Positions 9,198 through 18,628 of a stretch of DNA of 64,000 nt are shown here, in pieces. Below the pieces are notes generated by a model. That model saw only the letters and a list, made by a program, of their open reading frames with translations. It was not told where the DNA came from and did no database searches. Numbering within the stretch: position 1 is the first letter of the stretch; each line of letters opens with the position of its first letter. Source of the stretch: Christiangramia sediminis (GTDB lineage: Bacteria > Bacteroidota > Bacteroidia > Flavobacteriales > Flavobacteriaceae). The stretch lies in the NCBI RefSeq assembly GCF_020552705.1, contig NZ_JAJBZG010000002.1, forward strand, positions 620,001 to 684,000, given 5' to 3'. Both the position numbers and the translations under genes were made by a program.

Positions 9198-10052
9198 ATG
9201 CACTCGAATAATATTCATCAAGCTCCTTATAATTTTGATGCCTTAACCAAATCTAATCCAGATCTCTCAAATTATGTATTTCTGAATAAATATGGTACAG
9301 AAACTATAAATTTCGCCTATCCGGATGCGGTACTTCAGCTAAATAAAGCTTTGCTGAAATTTCATTATGAGGTTGACAACTGGAATATTCCGAAGAACTA
9401 TCTGTGTCCGCCTATTCCCGGAAGAGCAGATTATATTCATCATCTTTATGACCTGCTATCAGAAGAAAATATAAAAGGAAAAATCAGGGGGATCGATATT
9501 GGTGTGGGCGCCAATGCTATTTATCCCATTCTTGCCAGTAGAATTTACGGCTGGAAAATGCTGGGAACAGATATTGAAGAAAAATCGGTAGAAGCTGCAA
9601 AAGCGAATATTCAGGCCAATCAAAATCTTTCAGAAAATATTGCAATAAGACATCAAAAAGACCGCGGAAGCATTTTTAAAGGAATGATCAAAGAAGGGGA
9701 GTATTATCATTTCAGTATGTGTAATCCTCCTTTTCATGCTTCAGAAAAAGAAGCGAATAAAGCAGCTTTCAGAAAATTAAAGAATCTTGGTATAAAGACA
9801 GCAGAATTAAATTTTGGCGGACAGGCAAACGAATTATGGTGCAACGGTGGTGAAGCCCTGTTCATTAAACGAATGATAAGAGAAAGTGTCTTGTTCAAAA
9901 CTCAGGTAGGCTGGTTTACAAGCCTGGTCTCTAAAAAAGAAAAATTAGCCGGGATCTATAAGCAGCTGAAAAAATTAAATGCTGATTTTAAACCTATTGA
10001 GATGGGTCAGGGAAATAAGATCAGCAGAATTATAGCCTGGAGATTTCAATAA
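9198..10052 (+). CDS. rlmF: 23S rRNA (adenine(1618)-N(6))-methyltransferase RlmF
   Basis: The 284-residue protein carries the RlmF signature: an N-terminal APYNFDALTKSNPDL, the SAM-binding DIGVGANAIYP and the N6-adenine catalytic motif CNPPFH. It methylates A1618 of 23S rRNA with S-adenosylmethionine in the cytoplasm. The ATG at 9198 is preferred to an in-frame TTG at 9174, because the -7 box TACCTTTG overlaps that TTG. The length fits the family. The gene appears monocistronic; the following membrane regulator starts 66 bases later. Confidence 0.92.
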   Translation: MHSNNIHQAPYNFDALTKSNPDLSNYVFLNKYGTETINFAYPDAVLQLNKALLKFHYEVDNWNIPKNYLCPPIPGRADYIHHLYDLLSEENIKGKIRGIDIGVGANAIYPILASRIYGWKMLGTDIEEKSVEAAKANIQANQNLSENIAIRHQKDRGSIFKGMIKEGEYYHFSMCNPPFHASEKEANKAAFRKLKNLGIKTAELNFGGQANELWCNGGEALFIKRMIRESVLFKTQVGWFTSLVSKKEKLAGIYKQLKKLNADFKPIEMGQGNKISRIIAWRFQ

Positions 10053-10118
10053 ATGGCTTTTATATTTTCTGAAATATATAATATCTAAATTTCTATATCT
10101 TAGTAAAAATAGAAATTT

Positions 10119-11249
10119 ATGCTCTCAACCATTGAATTTACAATTACGGCGATCGTATGCACCATTACTGCCATTGTGATTCAACGAATTTTCATAAAGG
10201 AAAAATTAAGGGGGACAACAAAAAAATCTATTCAGGGTATCAAATGGTTTGGTCTGGCAATTTTTGCCTGGGGTATTGGGGCAATCCTGAATCTCATCTT
10301 TACAGAAGTTTTGAATCTAAAAGTTACTCACCAAATTGTGATCTATACAGGAGTGATCATTTCCCTGGCGAATTCTCTATTTATCTTACTTTCTCTACCA
10401 TCCATAGAACATTCAAAAAATCGAAGTTTTATAGTCAAACTTGTAAAAAGATTCGGAACCAAAGAATTTATAGGACTGTATTGCGGGGTAATGGCGATGA
10501 TATCTGTTGTGTTTATTGCGGCTTCTTATAACAACACCGGGGTAAGTAATAATTTTATCTGGATTATAGATATTCCGGTTTCAATCTTTGTGGCTTTATC
10601 TCTTTTATACGAATTGAATAGCGCTTTTACTTCACGAAAAATGAAGTTTATGCTGTTAGCAACCTTTTCGCTTTTTGGGCTCATCTTAATTGCGGTTAGC
10701 CATCGTATAATTCCCCAGGATCGTGCGCTGGAACTTTTAGATCAGCAGTTCTGGGCAATGACAGGAAGTATCACAGCGATTTCATTCAAATTTCTTTTCA
10801 TTCTATTGTTTTCAATTTTACTCTACAGCTGGAAATTCCTTTCTGAAAAAGAACATCATGAATCTCTTGCCGAAAAATTGAATACAGAAAATTTAGAATT
10901 GAAAGCAAAGTTAGATCGAATGGAACTTTCCAATGAAAGTCATTTAGATACCATCAGAAACATGAAAAATGAGTTGTCTGTATTGAAAGAAAATCAAAAA
11001 GTCAGTTTTTCAGATCGACAGAAAGAAGTCCTGGGGAATCTGGCTTATTTTGGGGCTGACAATTCATATTCAGACATTGCAAATGCCATGAATATAAGTC
11101 TGGAAGGTTTTCAAACCCATATCTACCAGATCAAAAAACTTCTTAATATTAGTGGTAGCGGCGGAAAAGAACAATTAATAGCTTTCGCCAAAGAGAATGG
11201 TTTTATCTCTTTTGCAACTCCTCATGACGATACTCAAACACATGCTTAA
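10119..11249 (+). CDS. Membrane protein with C-terminal LuxR-type helix-turn-helix
   Basis: This 376-residue protein has about six to seven hydrophobic helices in residues 1-240, then a coiled coil (about 245-292, EHHESLAEKLNTENLELKAK). A C-terminal HTH (about 298-360) has FSDRQKEVLGNL and YSDIANAMNISLEGFQTHIY, in the layout of LuxR-type DNA-binding domains. It looks like a one-component membrane-anchored transcription regulator with a cytoplasmic DNA-binding tail. The membrane part matches no family I can name. The next gene is the AGCS symporter, a possible target. Ligand and regulon are unknown. Confidence 0.68.
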   Translation: MLSTIEFTITAIVCTITAIVIQRIFIKEKLRGTTKKSIQGIKWFGLAIFAWGIGAILNLIFTEVLNLKVTHQIVIYTGVIISLANSLFILLSLPSIEHSKNRSFIVKLVKRFGTKEFIGLYCGVMAMISVVFIAASYNNTGVSNNFIWIIDIPVSIFVALSLLYELNSAFTSRKMKFMLLATFSLFGLILIAVSHRIIPQDRALELLDQQFWAMTGSITAISFKFLFILLFSILLYSWKFLSEKEHHESLAEKLNTENLELKAKLDRMELSNESHLDTIRNMKNELSVLKENQKVSFSDRQKEVLGNLAYFGADNSYSDIANAMNISLEGFQTHIYQIKKLLNISGSGGKEQLIAFAKENGFISFATPHDDTQTHA

Positions 11250-11331
11250 GCATTCAATTTAAAATAAAACAGCAGTACTTAAGCTTTACTTACGAAGGTT
11301 TTTAGATCAACTTGTCTCGAAATCTTCAACT

Positions 11332-12867
11332 ATGTACATGCTATTATTAAATGCTTCTCAAAATTTAGATGAGACGATTAATAACTATTTTAAAAATGCG
11401 ACGACCTGGTTTATCGATGGCGTTTTTGCAGAAATTCCTTTAACCCAGAATGTGGGAATTCCCTGGGTATTAATAGTCCTTATTCTTGGAGCTCTTTATT
11501 TTACTATCTATTTCAGATTTGTGAATATCAGGGAATTCTTTACCGCAATAAAAGTTGTGCGTGGAAATTATGAACATCTGGAAAATCCCAATCCGAAGGA
11601 AAGTATAGTTAAAATTAAAGAAGATGAATCTGAACCTGTAAAAGTTGAAGGAGATGGTGAAGTAACCCATTTTCAGGCCTTAACCGCGGCTATTTCAGCA
11701 ACAGTAGGTTTGGGAAATATTGCCGGTGTGGCGATTGCCCTGGGAATTGGTGGGCCGGGCGCAACTTTCTGGATGATTCTAATTGGTCTTTTAGGGATGT
11801 CTTCAAAATTTGTGGAATGTACCCTTGGGGTAAAATATCGTGAAGTAAATTCTGAAGGAACCATTTTTGGCGGACCTATGTACTATTTAAAGAAAGGACT
11901 GCAAGAGAAAGGGCTTCAAAAACTAGGGAAAATCCTCGCAATAATTTTTGCAGTGATGTGTATCGGCGGAAGTTTTGGCGGCGGAAATATGTTCCAGGTA
12001 AACCAGGCTTTTAAACTCTTTGAACATGTAACCGGAGGCACTGAAAGTATCCTTTATGAACGAGGGTGGATATTCGGGCTTATCATGGCCATGCTCGTTG
12101 GAATCGTAATTATAGGCGGGATTCGTAAAATAGCGAAGGTGACAGATAAGATCGTGCCCTTTATGGTGGTTACGTATATTCTGGCTGTGCTCATTATTCT
12201 AGGTATGAACTACCAGCAAATACCCAATGCATTTCAGTCTATTTGGAATGGCGCATTTAATCCTGAAGGGGTTATTGGTGGTTTTGTCGGGGTTTTGATT
12301 CAGGGATTCAAAAGAGCGGCATTTAGTAATGAAGCAGGAATAGGAAGTGCTTCCATTGCTCATAGTGCTGTAAAAACAAAATACCCAGCCAGTGAGGGCT
12401 TAGTGGCATTGTTAGAGCCATTTATTGATACGGTCGTAGTTTGTACCATGACAGCGCTTGTTCTTATCATCACGAATGTAATTACCCCCAATATGACCTT
12501 AAGCGACGAAGAAGGAGTATTATTAACGGCTCAGGCTTTGGAAAGCGGGATCTCATGGTTTCCTTATTTATTATCCTTTGCAGTGATCTTATTTGCATTT
12601 TCCAGCATGATCTCCTGGTCTTATTACGGTTACCAGGCCTGGAGTTATCTCTTCGGAAGAGGAAGAAAAACAGAATACGCATATAAACTCTTATTCTGTA
12701 TTTTCACTGTAATAGGTGCAGCTGCAACTCTGGGCGCTGTAACAGATTTTAGTGATGCGATGATTTTCTCCATGTTAGTTCCCAACATGATCGGATTATT
12801 TATTCTATCACCAAAAGTAGCTGAAGAATTGAAACGCTACCGTAAACTAATAAAATCACAAAAATGA
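11332..12867 (+). CDS. Alanine/glycine:cation symporter (AGCS) family protein
   Basis: The 511-residue product has about ten membrane helices and the AGCS hallmark ATVGLGNIAGVAIALGIGGPG near residues 123-143. The conserved SNEAGIGSA motif is near 335. The family imports small neutral amino acids, mainly Ala and Gly, with sodium. An acidic cytoplasmic insert at about 85-110 (NPNPKESIVKIKEDESEPVK) is longer than usual. The gene follows the membrane HTH protein by 82 bases and is closed by a strong terminator. Confidence 0.9.
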   Translation: MYMLLLNASQNLDETINNYFKNATTWFIDGVFAEIPLTQNVGIPWVLIVLILGALYFTIYFRFVNIREFFTAIKVVRGNYEHLENPNPKESIVKIKEDESEPVKVEGDGEVTHFQALTAAISATVGLGNIAGVAIALGIGGPGATFWMILIGLLGMSSKFVECTLGVKYREVNSEGTIFGGPMYYLKKGLQEKGLQKLGKILAIIFAVMCIGGSFGGGNMFQVNQAFKLFEHVTGGTESILYERGWIFGLIMAMLVGIVIIGGIRKIAKVTDKIVPFMVVTYILAVLIILGMNYQQIPNAFQSIWNGAFNPEGVIGGFVGVLIQGFKRAAFSNEAGIGSASIAHSAVKTKYPASEGLVALLEPFIDTVVVCTMTALVLIITNVITPNMTLSDEEGVLLTAQALESGISWFPYLLSFAVILFAFSSMISWSYYGYQAWSYLFGRGRKTEYAYKLLFCIFTVIGAAATLGAVTDFSDAMIFSMLVPNMIGLFILSPKVAEELKRYRKLIKSQK

Positions 12868-13197
12868 ATACAGTCAATAATTTATAGGAAAGCGTCATTG
12901 AGCAATTACTGTCTGAATTATATTTAATTGGTTCAATTTTTTTAAAAGGAGATAGACATTGGGGAGTCTATCTCCTTCTTTGTTTAAAGCCTTTATTATT
13001 CAAAATCAAATTTTTGAAGTATATTGGTATGAACCTGCGGATCAAATTCTGAATTTGGGATCGCAAATTATTCGGTATGAGTGCACCTGATACTATCAAA
13101 CGGAAAAACCGCTTCCTTCTCTGTTCTCTAACTATCCGTTATTCCACTTTTGTTGAGGCCTTTATGCAGAAATTATTGCCGGTAAAAATATATAAGA
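12868..13197. other. Intergenic region, 330 bases
   Basis: This contains the terminator of the AGCS gene near its left third. The remainder shows no convincing gene. A short open frame from 13077 overlaps the HD gene start but has no coding support. Confidence 0.6.
12944..12982 (+). terminator. Intrinsic terminator after the AGCS gene
   Basis: AAGGAGATAGAC and GTCTATCTCCTT form a perfect 12-bp stem with an 8-base loop, followed by a T-rich tail. Confidence 0.85.
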
Positions 13198-13788
13198 ATG
13201 AGCAAATCTGATATTTTCAATAATGTTTATGAACGCCTTGAAAACAATCTTCCGGGCTCTCTTTCTTATCATGATGCTGAACACACAAAATCAGTTGTTG
13301 AGAAGTCTGTCTATCTTGCGGAAAAGGAAGATCTAAGCGCATCTGAAATTGAAATTATCAAGGTAGCAGCACTCTATCACGATGCCGGTTTTATGCTGGG
13401 AAGGGATGAGCATGAGGATAAAAGTTGCAAGCTGGCCACCAAAGAATTACCTGCCTATAATTATTCTAAGGAACAGATAAAGACCATTTGCGGAATGATC
13501 AATGCCACCAGAATCCCTCAGAAAACCCATAATATATATGAAGATATTGTAGCAGATGCGGATCTATTCTATCTGGGAACTGAAACTTATGATTATTATT
13601 CGAATAAATTATACCTGGAAATAAAACACTCCCGGCCTGATATATCTGAAAAAGATTGGCTTAAGATTCAGCTTGATTTTCTCCAGTCCCATAAGTTTCA
13701 TACTAAATATGGAATTGAAATACTTGCACCCGTAAAAAAGAAACACCTGAAAAAGTTAATAAAAAGATGGGCAAAACTACAAAGCTGA
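13198..13788 (+). CDS. HD-domain phosphohydrolase-like protein
   Basis: A 196-residue soluble protein with HDAEH near residue 21 and the metal-binding YHDAG near 60. A later DADLFYLG near 120 gives the H...HD...D order of the HD superfamily. HD proteins hydrolyse phosphoesters, including nucleotides and (p)ppGpp. This one lacks the RelA/SpoT synthetase domain and any other domain, so the substrate is open. It stands alone, with non-coding DNA on both sides. Confidence 0.82.
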   Translation: MSKSDIFNNVYERLENNLPGSLSYHDAEHTKSVVEKSVYLAEKEDLSASEIEIIKVAALYHDAGFMLGRDEHEDKSCKLATKELPAYNYSKEQIKTICGMINATRIPQKTHNIYEDIVADADLFYLGTETYDYYSNKLYLEIKHSRPDISEKDWLKIQLDFLQSHKFHTKYGIEILAPVKKKHLKKLIKRWAKLQS

Positions 13789-13937
13789 TCAATCTTTTAC
13801 TCCCATTTTTAAGGGATTACTCTGTATTGGATAATAAGAAAAATATCGATAACTTTAAAAATCAAAGTTTTGGTTATCGAGTAAGTATATAGCATAGGTG
13901 ATATTTTTAAACCTTATTCTTTAACTAACCAACTCAA

Positions 13938-13975
13938 GAAAAGGGATGACATACGTTATCCCTTTCTCATTTTAG
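13938..13975 (+). terminator. Stem-loop, possible weak terminator of the HD gene
   Basis: AAAGGGATGAC pairs with GTTATCCCTTT (one G-T pair) around an ATAC loop. The tail TTCTCATTTT is only moderately T-rich, and the stem lies about 150 bases past the HD stop. Confidence 0.5.
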
Positions 13976-14068
13976 ATAAATTTCATTCAGTTTTTTATTT
14001 TACATACCTTAAAATATCAGAATTATTTTCGTTATTGAGTCTCCAAATTCTCTTGCATCCATATAACT

Positions 14069-15892
14069 ATGATAGATTTAGCTATAATCGATTATATCCT
14101 GATTTTTTCCTTTTTTGCAATTAGCCTTGGTGTTGGATTTTACGTATCAAAAAAATCTGGTAAAAGTTCTAAAGAATATTTTTTATCAGGAAAGACGATG
14201 CCCTGGTGGCTTTTGGGAGTATCCATGGTTGCCACTACATTTTCTACAGACACCCCAAATTTAGTAACCGATATTGTTAGAAATAATGGGGTTTCCGGAA
14301 ACTGGGTCTGGTGGGCATTCTTACTGACCGGCCTGCTTACGGTTTTTATATACGCGAAACTTTGGAGAAAATCCAATGTAGATACAGATATTGAATTCTA
14401 TGAATTGAGATATGGAGGAAAACCTGCTAAATTCTTAAGGGCTTTTAGAGCAATCTATCTTGGGGTGATATTCAATGTTCTGGCGATGGCAGCTGTAACA
14501 CTGGCAGCAATTAAGATAGGCCAGGTAATGCTGGGATTATCAGCTCTTGAAACCATAGGGCTGGCTGGTATTGTTACGGTAATATTCAGCACAATGGGAG
14601 GATTCAAAGGAGTTGTTTATACTGATTTTATTCTATTTTTTACCGCCATTATTGGAGGTGTTGGTGCAGCGTATTACTGCGTTAATCTTCCGGAAGTGGG
14701 CGGGCTACAAAATCTTTTAGTTCATGAGAATGTTGTAGGAAAATTAAGTATTCTCCCTGATTTTAGTAATACTGAAGCAATAATAACTCTTCTCATCATT
14801 CCCCTGGCTGTTCAATGGTGGAGTGCCTGGTATCCCGGAGCAGAACCTGGAGGTGGCGGTTATGTTGCCCAGCGAATGTTAGCCGCAAAGAATGAGAATC
14901 ATGCTATAGGTGCTACTTTCTTTTTTAATGTTTTACATTATGCCTTACGGCCCTGGCCATGGATTTTGGTGGCTTTAACCTCCCTGGTGGTTTATCCTGA
15001 TATTGCAAGTATTCAGGAAGCATTTCCTAATGTGAGTCAGGACAAATTGGGTCATGATCTGGCCTATTCTGCCATGCTTACAAAATTACCGTCGGGACTA
15101 CTAGGCCTTGTAATTGCATCCTTGGTCGCGGCTTATATGTCTACAATTTCAACGCATTTAAATTGGGGCTCATCCTATATTGTGAATGATTTCTATTCCA
15201 GATATATTAAAAAATCTGCTTCTGAAAAAGAGCTCGTAAATGTCGGGAGAATAAGTACTGTTCTTCTTATGATCGTGAGTGCAACCCTGGCCTTAATCCT
15301 ACAAAATGCGCTTCAGTTATTCAATATCATTCTAATGTTTGGAGCAGGAACCGGACTTATTTTTCTGCTTAGATGGTTCTGGTGGCGCATTAATGCCTGG
15401 AGTGAAATCACTGCTATGCTGGTATCGGGTATAATCTCCATCCTGTTCAATTTTACAGGTCTTGGGGTTTGGGCGTTTGGAGGAATTGATACGGAAACAA
15501 ATCTGGAAGTTCTAGGCATCCTTCCTGGTTGGGCAACCTACCCGGTAATTGTACTTATAACCACTATTTCATGGCTTACAGTTACATATTTCACAAGACC
15601 AGAAAAACTCTCCACACTAACTACTTTCTATCATAAGACACAGCCGGGAGGGCCGGGATGGAAAAAGGTTCTTGAGCAGTCTAATGAAAAATTTGAGAAG
15701 AAGGAATGGAATGTTCCCTCTGGAATTCTTGCTACAATTCTGGGATGTTTTACTATTTACGGAGCATTATTTGGTACGGGGTATTGGATCTATGGAAAAT
15801 ATTTGAAAGCAACTATAATAACGATAATAGTAATAATTTTATCATTTATCCTCCGGAAACTATGGTTTAGAATTAAATCGGATATATTTTAA
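14069..15892 (+). CDS. Sodium:solute symporter (SSS family)
   Basis: This 607-residue membrane protein has about 13-15 hydrophobic helices and SSS-type motifs such as SGKTMPWWLLGVSMVATTFS near residues 42-61 and the AAYMSTISTHLNWG stretch near 353-366. The family imports sugars, amino acids, nucleosides or other organic solutes with sodium. The transported solute cannot be assigned. A Trp- and Gly-rich loop (WWSAWYPGAEPGGGGYVAQR) near 250 is typical of a Bacteroidota subgroup. It is monocistronic, with a terminator immediately after the stop. Confidence 0.9.
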   Translation: MIDLAIIDYILIFSFFAISLGVGFYVSKKSGKSSKEYFLSGKTMPWWLLGVSMVATTFSTDTPNLVTDIVRNNGVSGNWVWWAFLLTGLLTVFIYAKLWRKSNVDTDIEFYELRYGGKPAKFLRAFRAIYLGVIFNVLAMAAVTLAAIKIGQVMLGLSALETIGLAGIVTVIFSTMGGFKGVVYTDFILFFTAIIGGVGAAYYCVNLPEVGGLQNLLVHENVVGKLSILPDFSNTEAIITLLIIPLAVQWWSAWYPGAEPGGGGYVAQRMLAAKNENHAIGATFFFNVLHYALRPWPWILVALTSLVVYPDIASIQEAFPNVSQDKLGHDLAYSAMLTKLPSGLLGLVIASLVAAYMSTISTHLNWGSSYIVNDFYSRYIKKSASEKELVNVGRISTVLLMIVSATLALILQNALQLFNIILMFGAGTGLIFLLRWFWWRINAWSEITAMLVSGIISILFNFTGLGVWAFGGIDTETNLEVLGILPGWATYPVIVLITTISWLTVTYFTRPEKLSTLTTFYHKTQPGGPGWKKVLEQSNEKFEKKEWNVPSGILATILGCFTIYGALFGTGYWIYGKYLKATIITIIVIILSFILRKLWFRIKSDIF

Positions 15893-15895
15893 ATA

Positions 15896-15925
15896 AAAAA
15901 TGCTCCTGAATCGGAGCATTTTTTT
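15896..15925 (+). terminator. Intrinsic terminator after the SSS gene
   Basis: AATGCTCC and GGAGCATT form the stem with a TGAATC loop. A-run and T-run flanks mean it can serve both this gene and the convergent barrel gene. Confidence 0.85.
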
Positions 15926-15946
15926 ATTTAATCTAATAGAATATTA

Positions 15947-16642
15947 CTAGAAGTAACATCCACCTTTTCTTCTTCCTGGGTTAGCTGCACTATCAAATAT
16001 CTTAAAGCTGATACTTAGAAGTATTTGGTTTAGTCGGGAATCATCAAAATTCGCTGTATTGATTCCATATCCTTCTGCTCCCCCATTCACAATATTGATT
16101 ATATAAGGCTCTTTTGAAGCTAAAGTACGATCATATCTTAAATCTAATTCAAATCTCCCAAAAGCAGCTTTGATTCCAGCCTGGGCCGCTAAAGGGCTAT
16201 TTTGAACAATTACAGGTTGATCAGGCTCATTTCCTTCTAAGCTGGCATCCAAAATCTTTTGGTAGGCAGGACCAGCATAAACATCAACAGGTCCCCATAC
16301 ATTATATCCTAATAGCAAGGGTACACTTATTTTATCTACTGCATAGGTAGAAGGTTGGGTTGGAAATTGAAACTCAGTTTCCATGGCACTATAAATTACT
16401 TCCGGACGTATCAGGAATTTATTGAATCTAACTTCAAAAAATCCTCCGCCATGGTATTTGAATTGAGAGTCTGCTTCAACAGTCCCCCCGAAATCGGTAC
16501 CACCTCCTGTTCTACCAGTAATCTGGCCTCCCATAATGTAGCTGGGACCACCTTTAATTCCAAAGCTAAACTCCTGAGCATTAGTAGCTGAAAAGCATAG
16601 CAAACCGATAATAAATAGATAAAGTGCTTTATTCATAATCAT
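15947..16642 (-). CDS. Outer-membrane beta-barrel protein (PorT-like)
   Basis: A protein of about 231 residues with a signal peptide (ALYLFIIGLLCFSATNAQ), followed by FSFGIKGGPSY and repeated amphipathic strands, as in the small outer-membrane barrel proteins of Bacteroidota. Near the C-terminus, QILLSISFKIF is a typical closing strand, but a Gly/Lys/Cys tail (GRRKGGCYF) extends past it. ATGs at 16642 and 16636 are both possible; a TTG at 16660 is less likely. The function is unknown. It converges on the SSS gene across a shared terminator. Confidence 0.75.
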   Translation of the reverse strand: MIMNKALYLFIIGLLCFSATNAQEFSFGIKGGPSYIMGGQITGRTGGGTDFGGTVEADSQFKYHGGGFFEVRFNKFLIRPEVIYSAMETEFQFPTQPSTYAVDKISVPLLLGYNVWGPVDVYAGPAYQKILDASLEGNEPDQPVIVQNSPLAAQAGIKAAFGRFELDLRYDRTLASKEPYIINIVNGGAEGYGINTANFDDSRLNQILLSISFKIFDSAANPGRRKGGCYF

Positions 16643-16749
16643 AGTATAATTCGCGGACAATCGGGGTTAAATATATCAATTTAATAGACTAATCAAATAA
16701 TTGAACCTATGTTTTTAACGTAAATAAATTCATTTCAGTATTCTTAAAT

Positions 16750-16782
16750 AAAAAAAGCACCATGAATCATGGTGCTTTTATA
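16750..16782 (-). terminator. Intrinsic terminator of the subtilase gene
   Basis: AAAAGCACCATGA pairs with TCATGGTGCTTTT, giving a near-perfect 13-bp stem with T-runs on both strands, just past the stop at 16803. Confidence 0.85.
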
Positions 16783-16802
16783 AAATTTAGTTCTGAGATT
16801 TA

Positions 16803-18008
16803 TTAGTGAACGATAATAGAATCTGGATTCCCATCAGGATCATTATTCACTGTGCCTTCGGTGGTGAAGTTTCCTAATAGAATTACTCCAGCGGCATGAG
16901 GTGCCGCCATTGAAGTACCGCTAATAGTATTATAACCACCATCTTTCCATGTAGATTTTATTGCCACACCAGGTGCTGCAAAATCCACAGGTGGATTGCC
17001 AAAATTGGAAAATGACGCCCAATTATCGCTAGAATCCATAGCAGATATTGTATAAATATTTGATCCATTAACTCTCGCAGGAGAATGATTATTAGCATCA
17101 TCGCTTTCATTACCTGCAGCAAGAACGAATTTAATACCATTAGCAGAAGCAGCCTTAACAGCATCGTCTACCGCCTGAGAAACAGGACCTCCTAAAGACA
17201 TGTTAGCCACATCTCCAGAACTTCCATTTGCACCAACGAAATCTATTCCTGCTATTACGCCAGAATAAGACCCACTACCTCTGCTGTCCAGAACCTTTAC
17301 CGGAATTACACTAGCTCCAGCGGCTACACCAACAACGCCAACTTCATTATCCAGAGCTGCAATTGTACCAGCTACGTGAGAACCATGGCCATTTCCATCA
17401 TCCAGTGATTTTCCATCTTTTCCAGAAGTAAAAGCATTAAATCCACGCGATGCATCTACATTAAGATCTTCATGATCTAAATCTATTCCAGTATCTACTA
17501 CCCAGGCTACATTAGAACCTGTATAAGATACACCCCCGTTAACACGAGTAATACCATAAGGTACTTCTTCACCTGTGCTAGTATCATCACCGCCACCGGC
17601 CCATGATGGGGGAGCATACGTTATAAATTTATCCTCCTCGACGTATGCTATCTCTTCTCTGTTTCTTAGAGCTTCTGCTCCTTCAGGGCTTAATTTTAAT
17701 GCTGCACCACTTAAGGTTTTACTATACACATTTAAAATTTCACCTTTTAAACCTGTATCAGCCATAAGTTTTAAAGTTTGTGACTTCAGGTTCTCTTGAG
17801 ATTTCTCATAACTTAATTTCGCATTTTCTGCGCTACGGGAAAAGTCTTTTTTATAAACCACGATGTACTGTCCAGGGATTACCTTTGCACTTGAGGGTGC
17901 AATCATTTCAGCTTCCTGGGTTTGAACCTCTGAATCTTGATTACAAGACATTAAAAAAGTAGCAGTTAAAGCTGCCACTCCTAAAATTTTTAGTTTTTTT
18001 ACTTTCAT
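16803..18008 (-). CDS. S8 family serine peptidase (subtilisin-like), lipoprotein
   Basis: The 401-residue protein starts with a lipoprotein signal ending at Cys22 (FLMSCNQ). An I9-type inhibitor propeptide follows at about 45-130 (GQYIVVYKKDFS to EEIAYVEEDKFI). The catalytic triad is visible as Asp172 (VVDTGID), His211 (NGHGSHVAG) and Ser366 (SGTSMAAPH), and the oxyanion Asn lies in AAGNESDD. It should be exported, autoprocessed and act as an extracellular or surface protease. There is no C-terminal sorting domain. It is monocistronic with its own terminator. Confidence 0.93.
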   Translation of the reverse strand: MKVKKLKILGVAALTATFLMSCNQDSEVQTQEAEMIAPSSAKVIPGQYIVVYKKDFSRSAENAKLSYEKSQENLKSQTLKLMADTGLKGEILNVYSKTLSGAALKLSPEGAEALRNREEIAYVEEDKFITYAPPSWAGGGDDTSTGEEVPYGITRVNGGVSYTGSNVAWVVDTGIDLDHEDLNVDASRGFNAFTSGKDGKSLDDGNGHGSHVAGTIAALDNEVGVVGVAAGASVIPVKVLDSRGSGSYSGVIAGIDFVGANGSSGDVANMSLGGPVSQAVDDAVKAASANGIKFVLAAGNESDDANNHSPARVNGSNIYTISAMDSSDNWASFSNFGNPPVDFAAPGVAIKSTWKDGGYNTISGTSMAAPHAAGVILLGNFTTEGTVNNDPDGNPDSIIVH

Positions 18009-18167
18009 AAAAATGTAAGTTTAGGGTTAAAATTTGGTTAATTTGAGGTTTAAATGTACATTTTAGCAGACGAAATGCAAATTTTTTTAAGATTATATAG
18101 AAAAAAGCCAAAAAAAATAGCTATTATAACAATAGCTATTCATTTCCTTACCGGTAAATTAAATAAT

Positions 18168-18479
18168 TTACTCAGCCGTATCCCCTTCCCATTCTGAAAA
18201 ACCTCCCAGAAGGTTATAAGTTTCTCTAAAACCCATCTGATCAAGAAGTGTACATGCCTGTGAGCTTCTTTTTCCAGAACGACAATAAATATAATAGTGC
18301 TTGGATTTGTCTAATTTCTCCACTTCATTTATAAATCCCTGTCCTTTGTAAATATCAATATTTTTGGAATTCGGAATATATCCTTCTTCTACTTCTTCTT
18401 CTGTACGGACATCAAGAATTACAGAATCCTTATCGTTTTTTAATTGCTTCTGCCATTCTTCCTGACTTAATTCTTTCAT
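18168..18479 (-). CDS. Rhodanese-like domain protein
   Basis: This 103-residue single-domain rhodanese has the active-site Cys66 in YYIYCRSGKRSS and the conserved VILDVRTEEEVEEGYIPNS entry motif near residue 20. Such proteins carry persulfide sulfur on the active Cys. No signal peptide is visible, so it is cytoplasmic. It is divergent from the MarR gene with about 120 bases between. A near-match to the -7 box (TATCTTTA, minus strand) sits about 30 bases upstream of the start. Confidence 0.88.
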   Translation of the reverse strand: MKELSQEEWQKQLKNDKDSVILDVRTEEEVEEGYIPNSKNIDIYKGQGFINEVEKLDKSKHYYIYCRSGKRSSQACTLLDQMGFRETYNLLGGFSEWEGDTAE

Positions 18480-18596
18480 AGTAGTTAAGTTTATAATTGG
18501 TTTTGTAAAGATAATCTATTTTTTTGCCTGAGAAATTCGAAAAAGCCTCTCAGGAAAATTTAACAGAACATTAAAATTTTCAAATATAAATAATAC

Positions 18597-18604
18597 TATA
18601 TTTG
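18597..18604 (+). promoter_or_regulatory. -7 promoter box of the marR-nitroreductase-yceI operon
   Basis: TATATTTG fits TAnnTTTG. It would start transcription near 18608 and so favours the ATG at 18629 for MarR. Confidence 0.6.
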
Positions 18605-18614
18605 TACATACAAA
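18601..18614. promoter_or_regulatory. Candidate MarR operator (TTTGTA-CA-TACAAA)
   Basis: A palindrome with 6-base arms overlaps the end of the -7 box and the likely transcription start. A second TACAAA half-site follows at 18623-18628. The position suits autorepression by the MarR protein encoded next. Confidence 0.5.
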
Positions 18615-18628
18615 TGTTGTTGATACAA

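Noticed and set aside
13077-13211. A 44-codon open frame in the intergenic region before the HD gene
   Set aside because: It overlaps the HD start, resembles no family and has no promoter or coding bias beyond chance.
13855-13890. Dyad CGATAAC...GTTATCG as a possible operator before the SSS gene
   Set aside because: Short arms, long AT-rich spacer and no linked regulator; easily chance in this composition.
15947-15973. Possible selective anchor or Cys-containing sorting tail (GRRKGGCYF) on the barrel protein
   Set aside because: One short tail is not enough to propose a processing signal.
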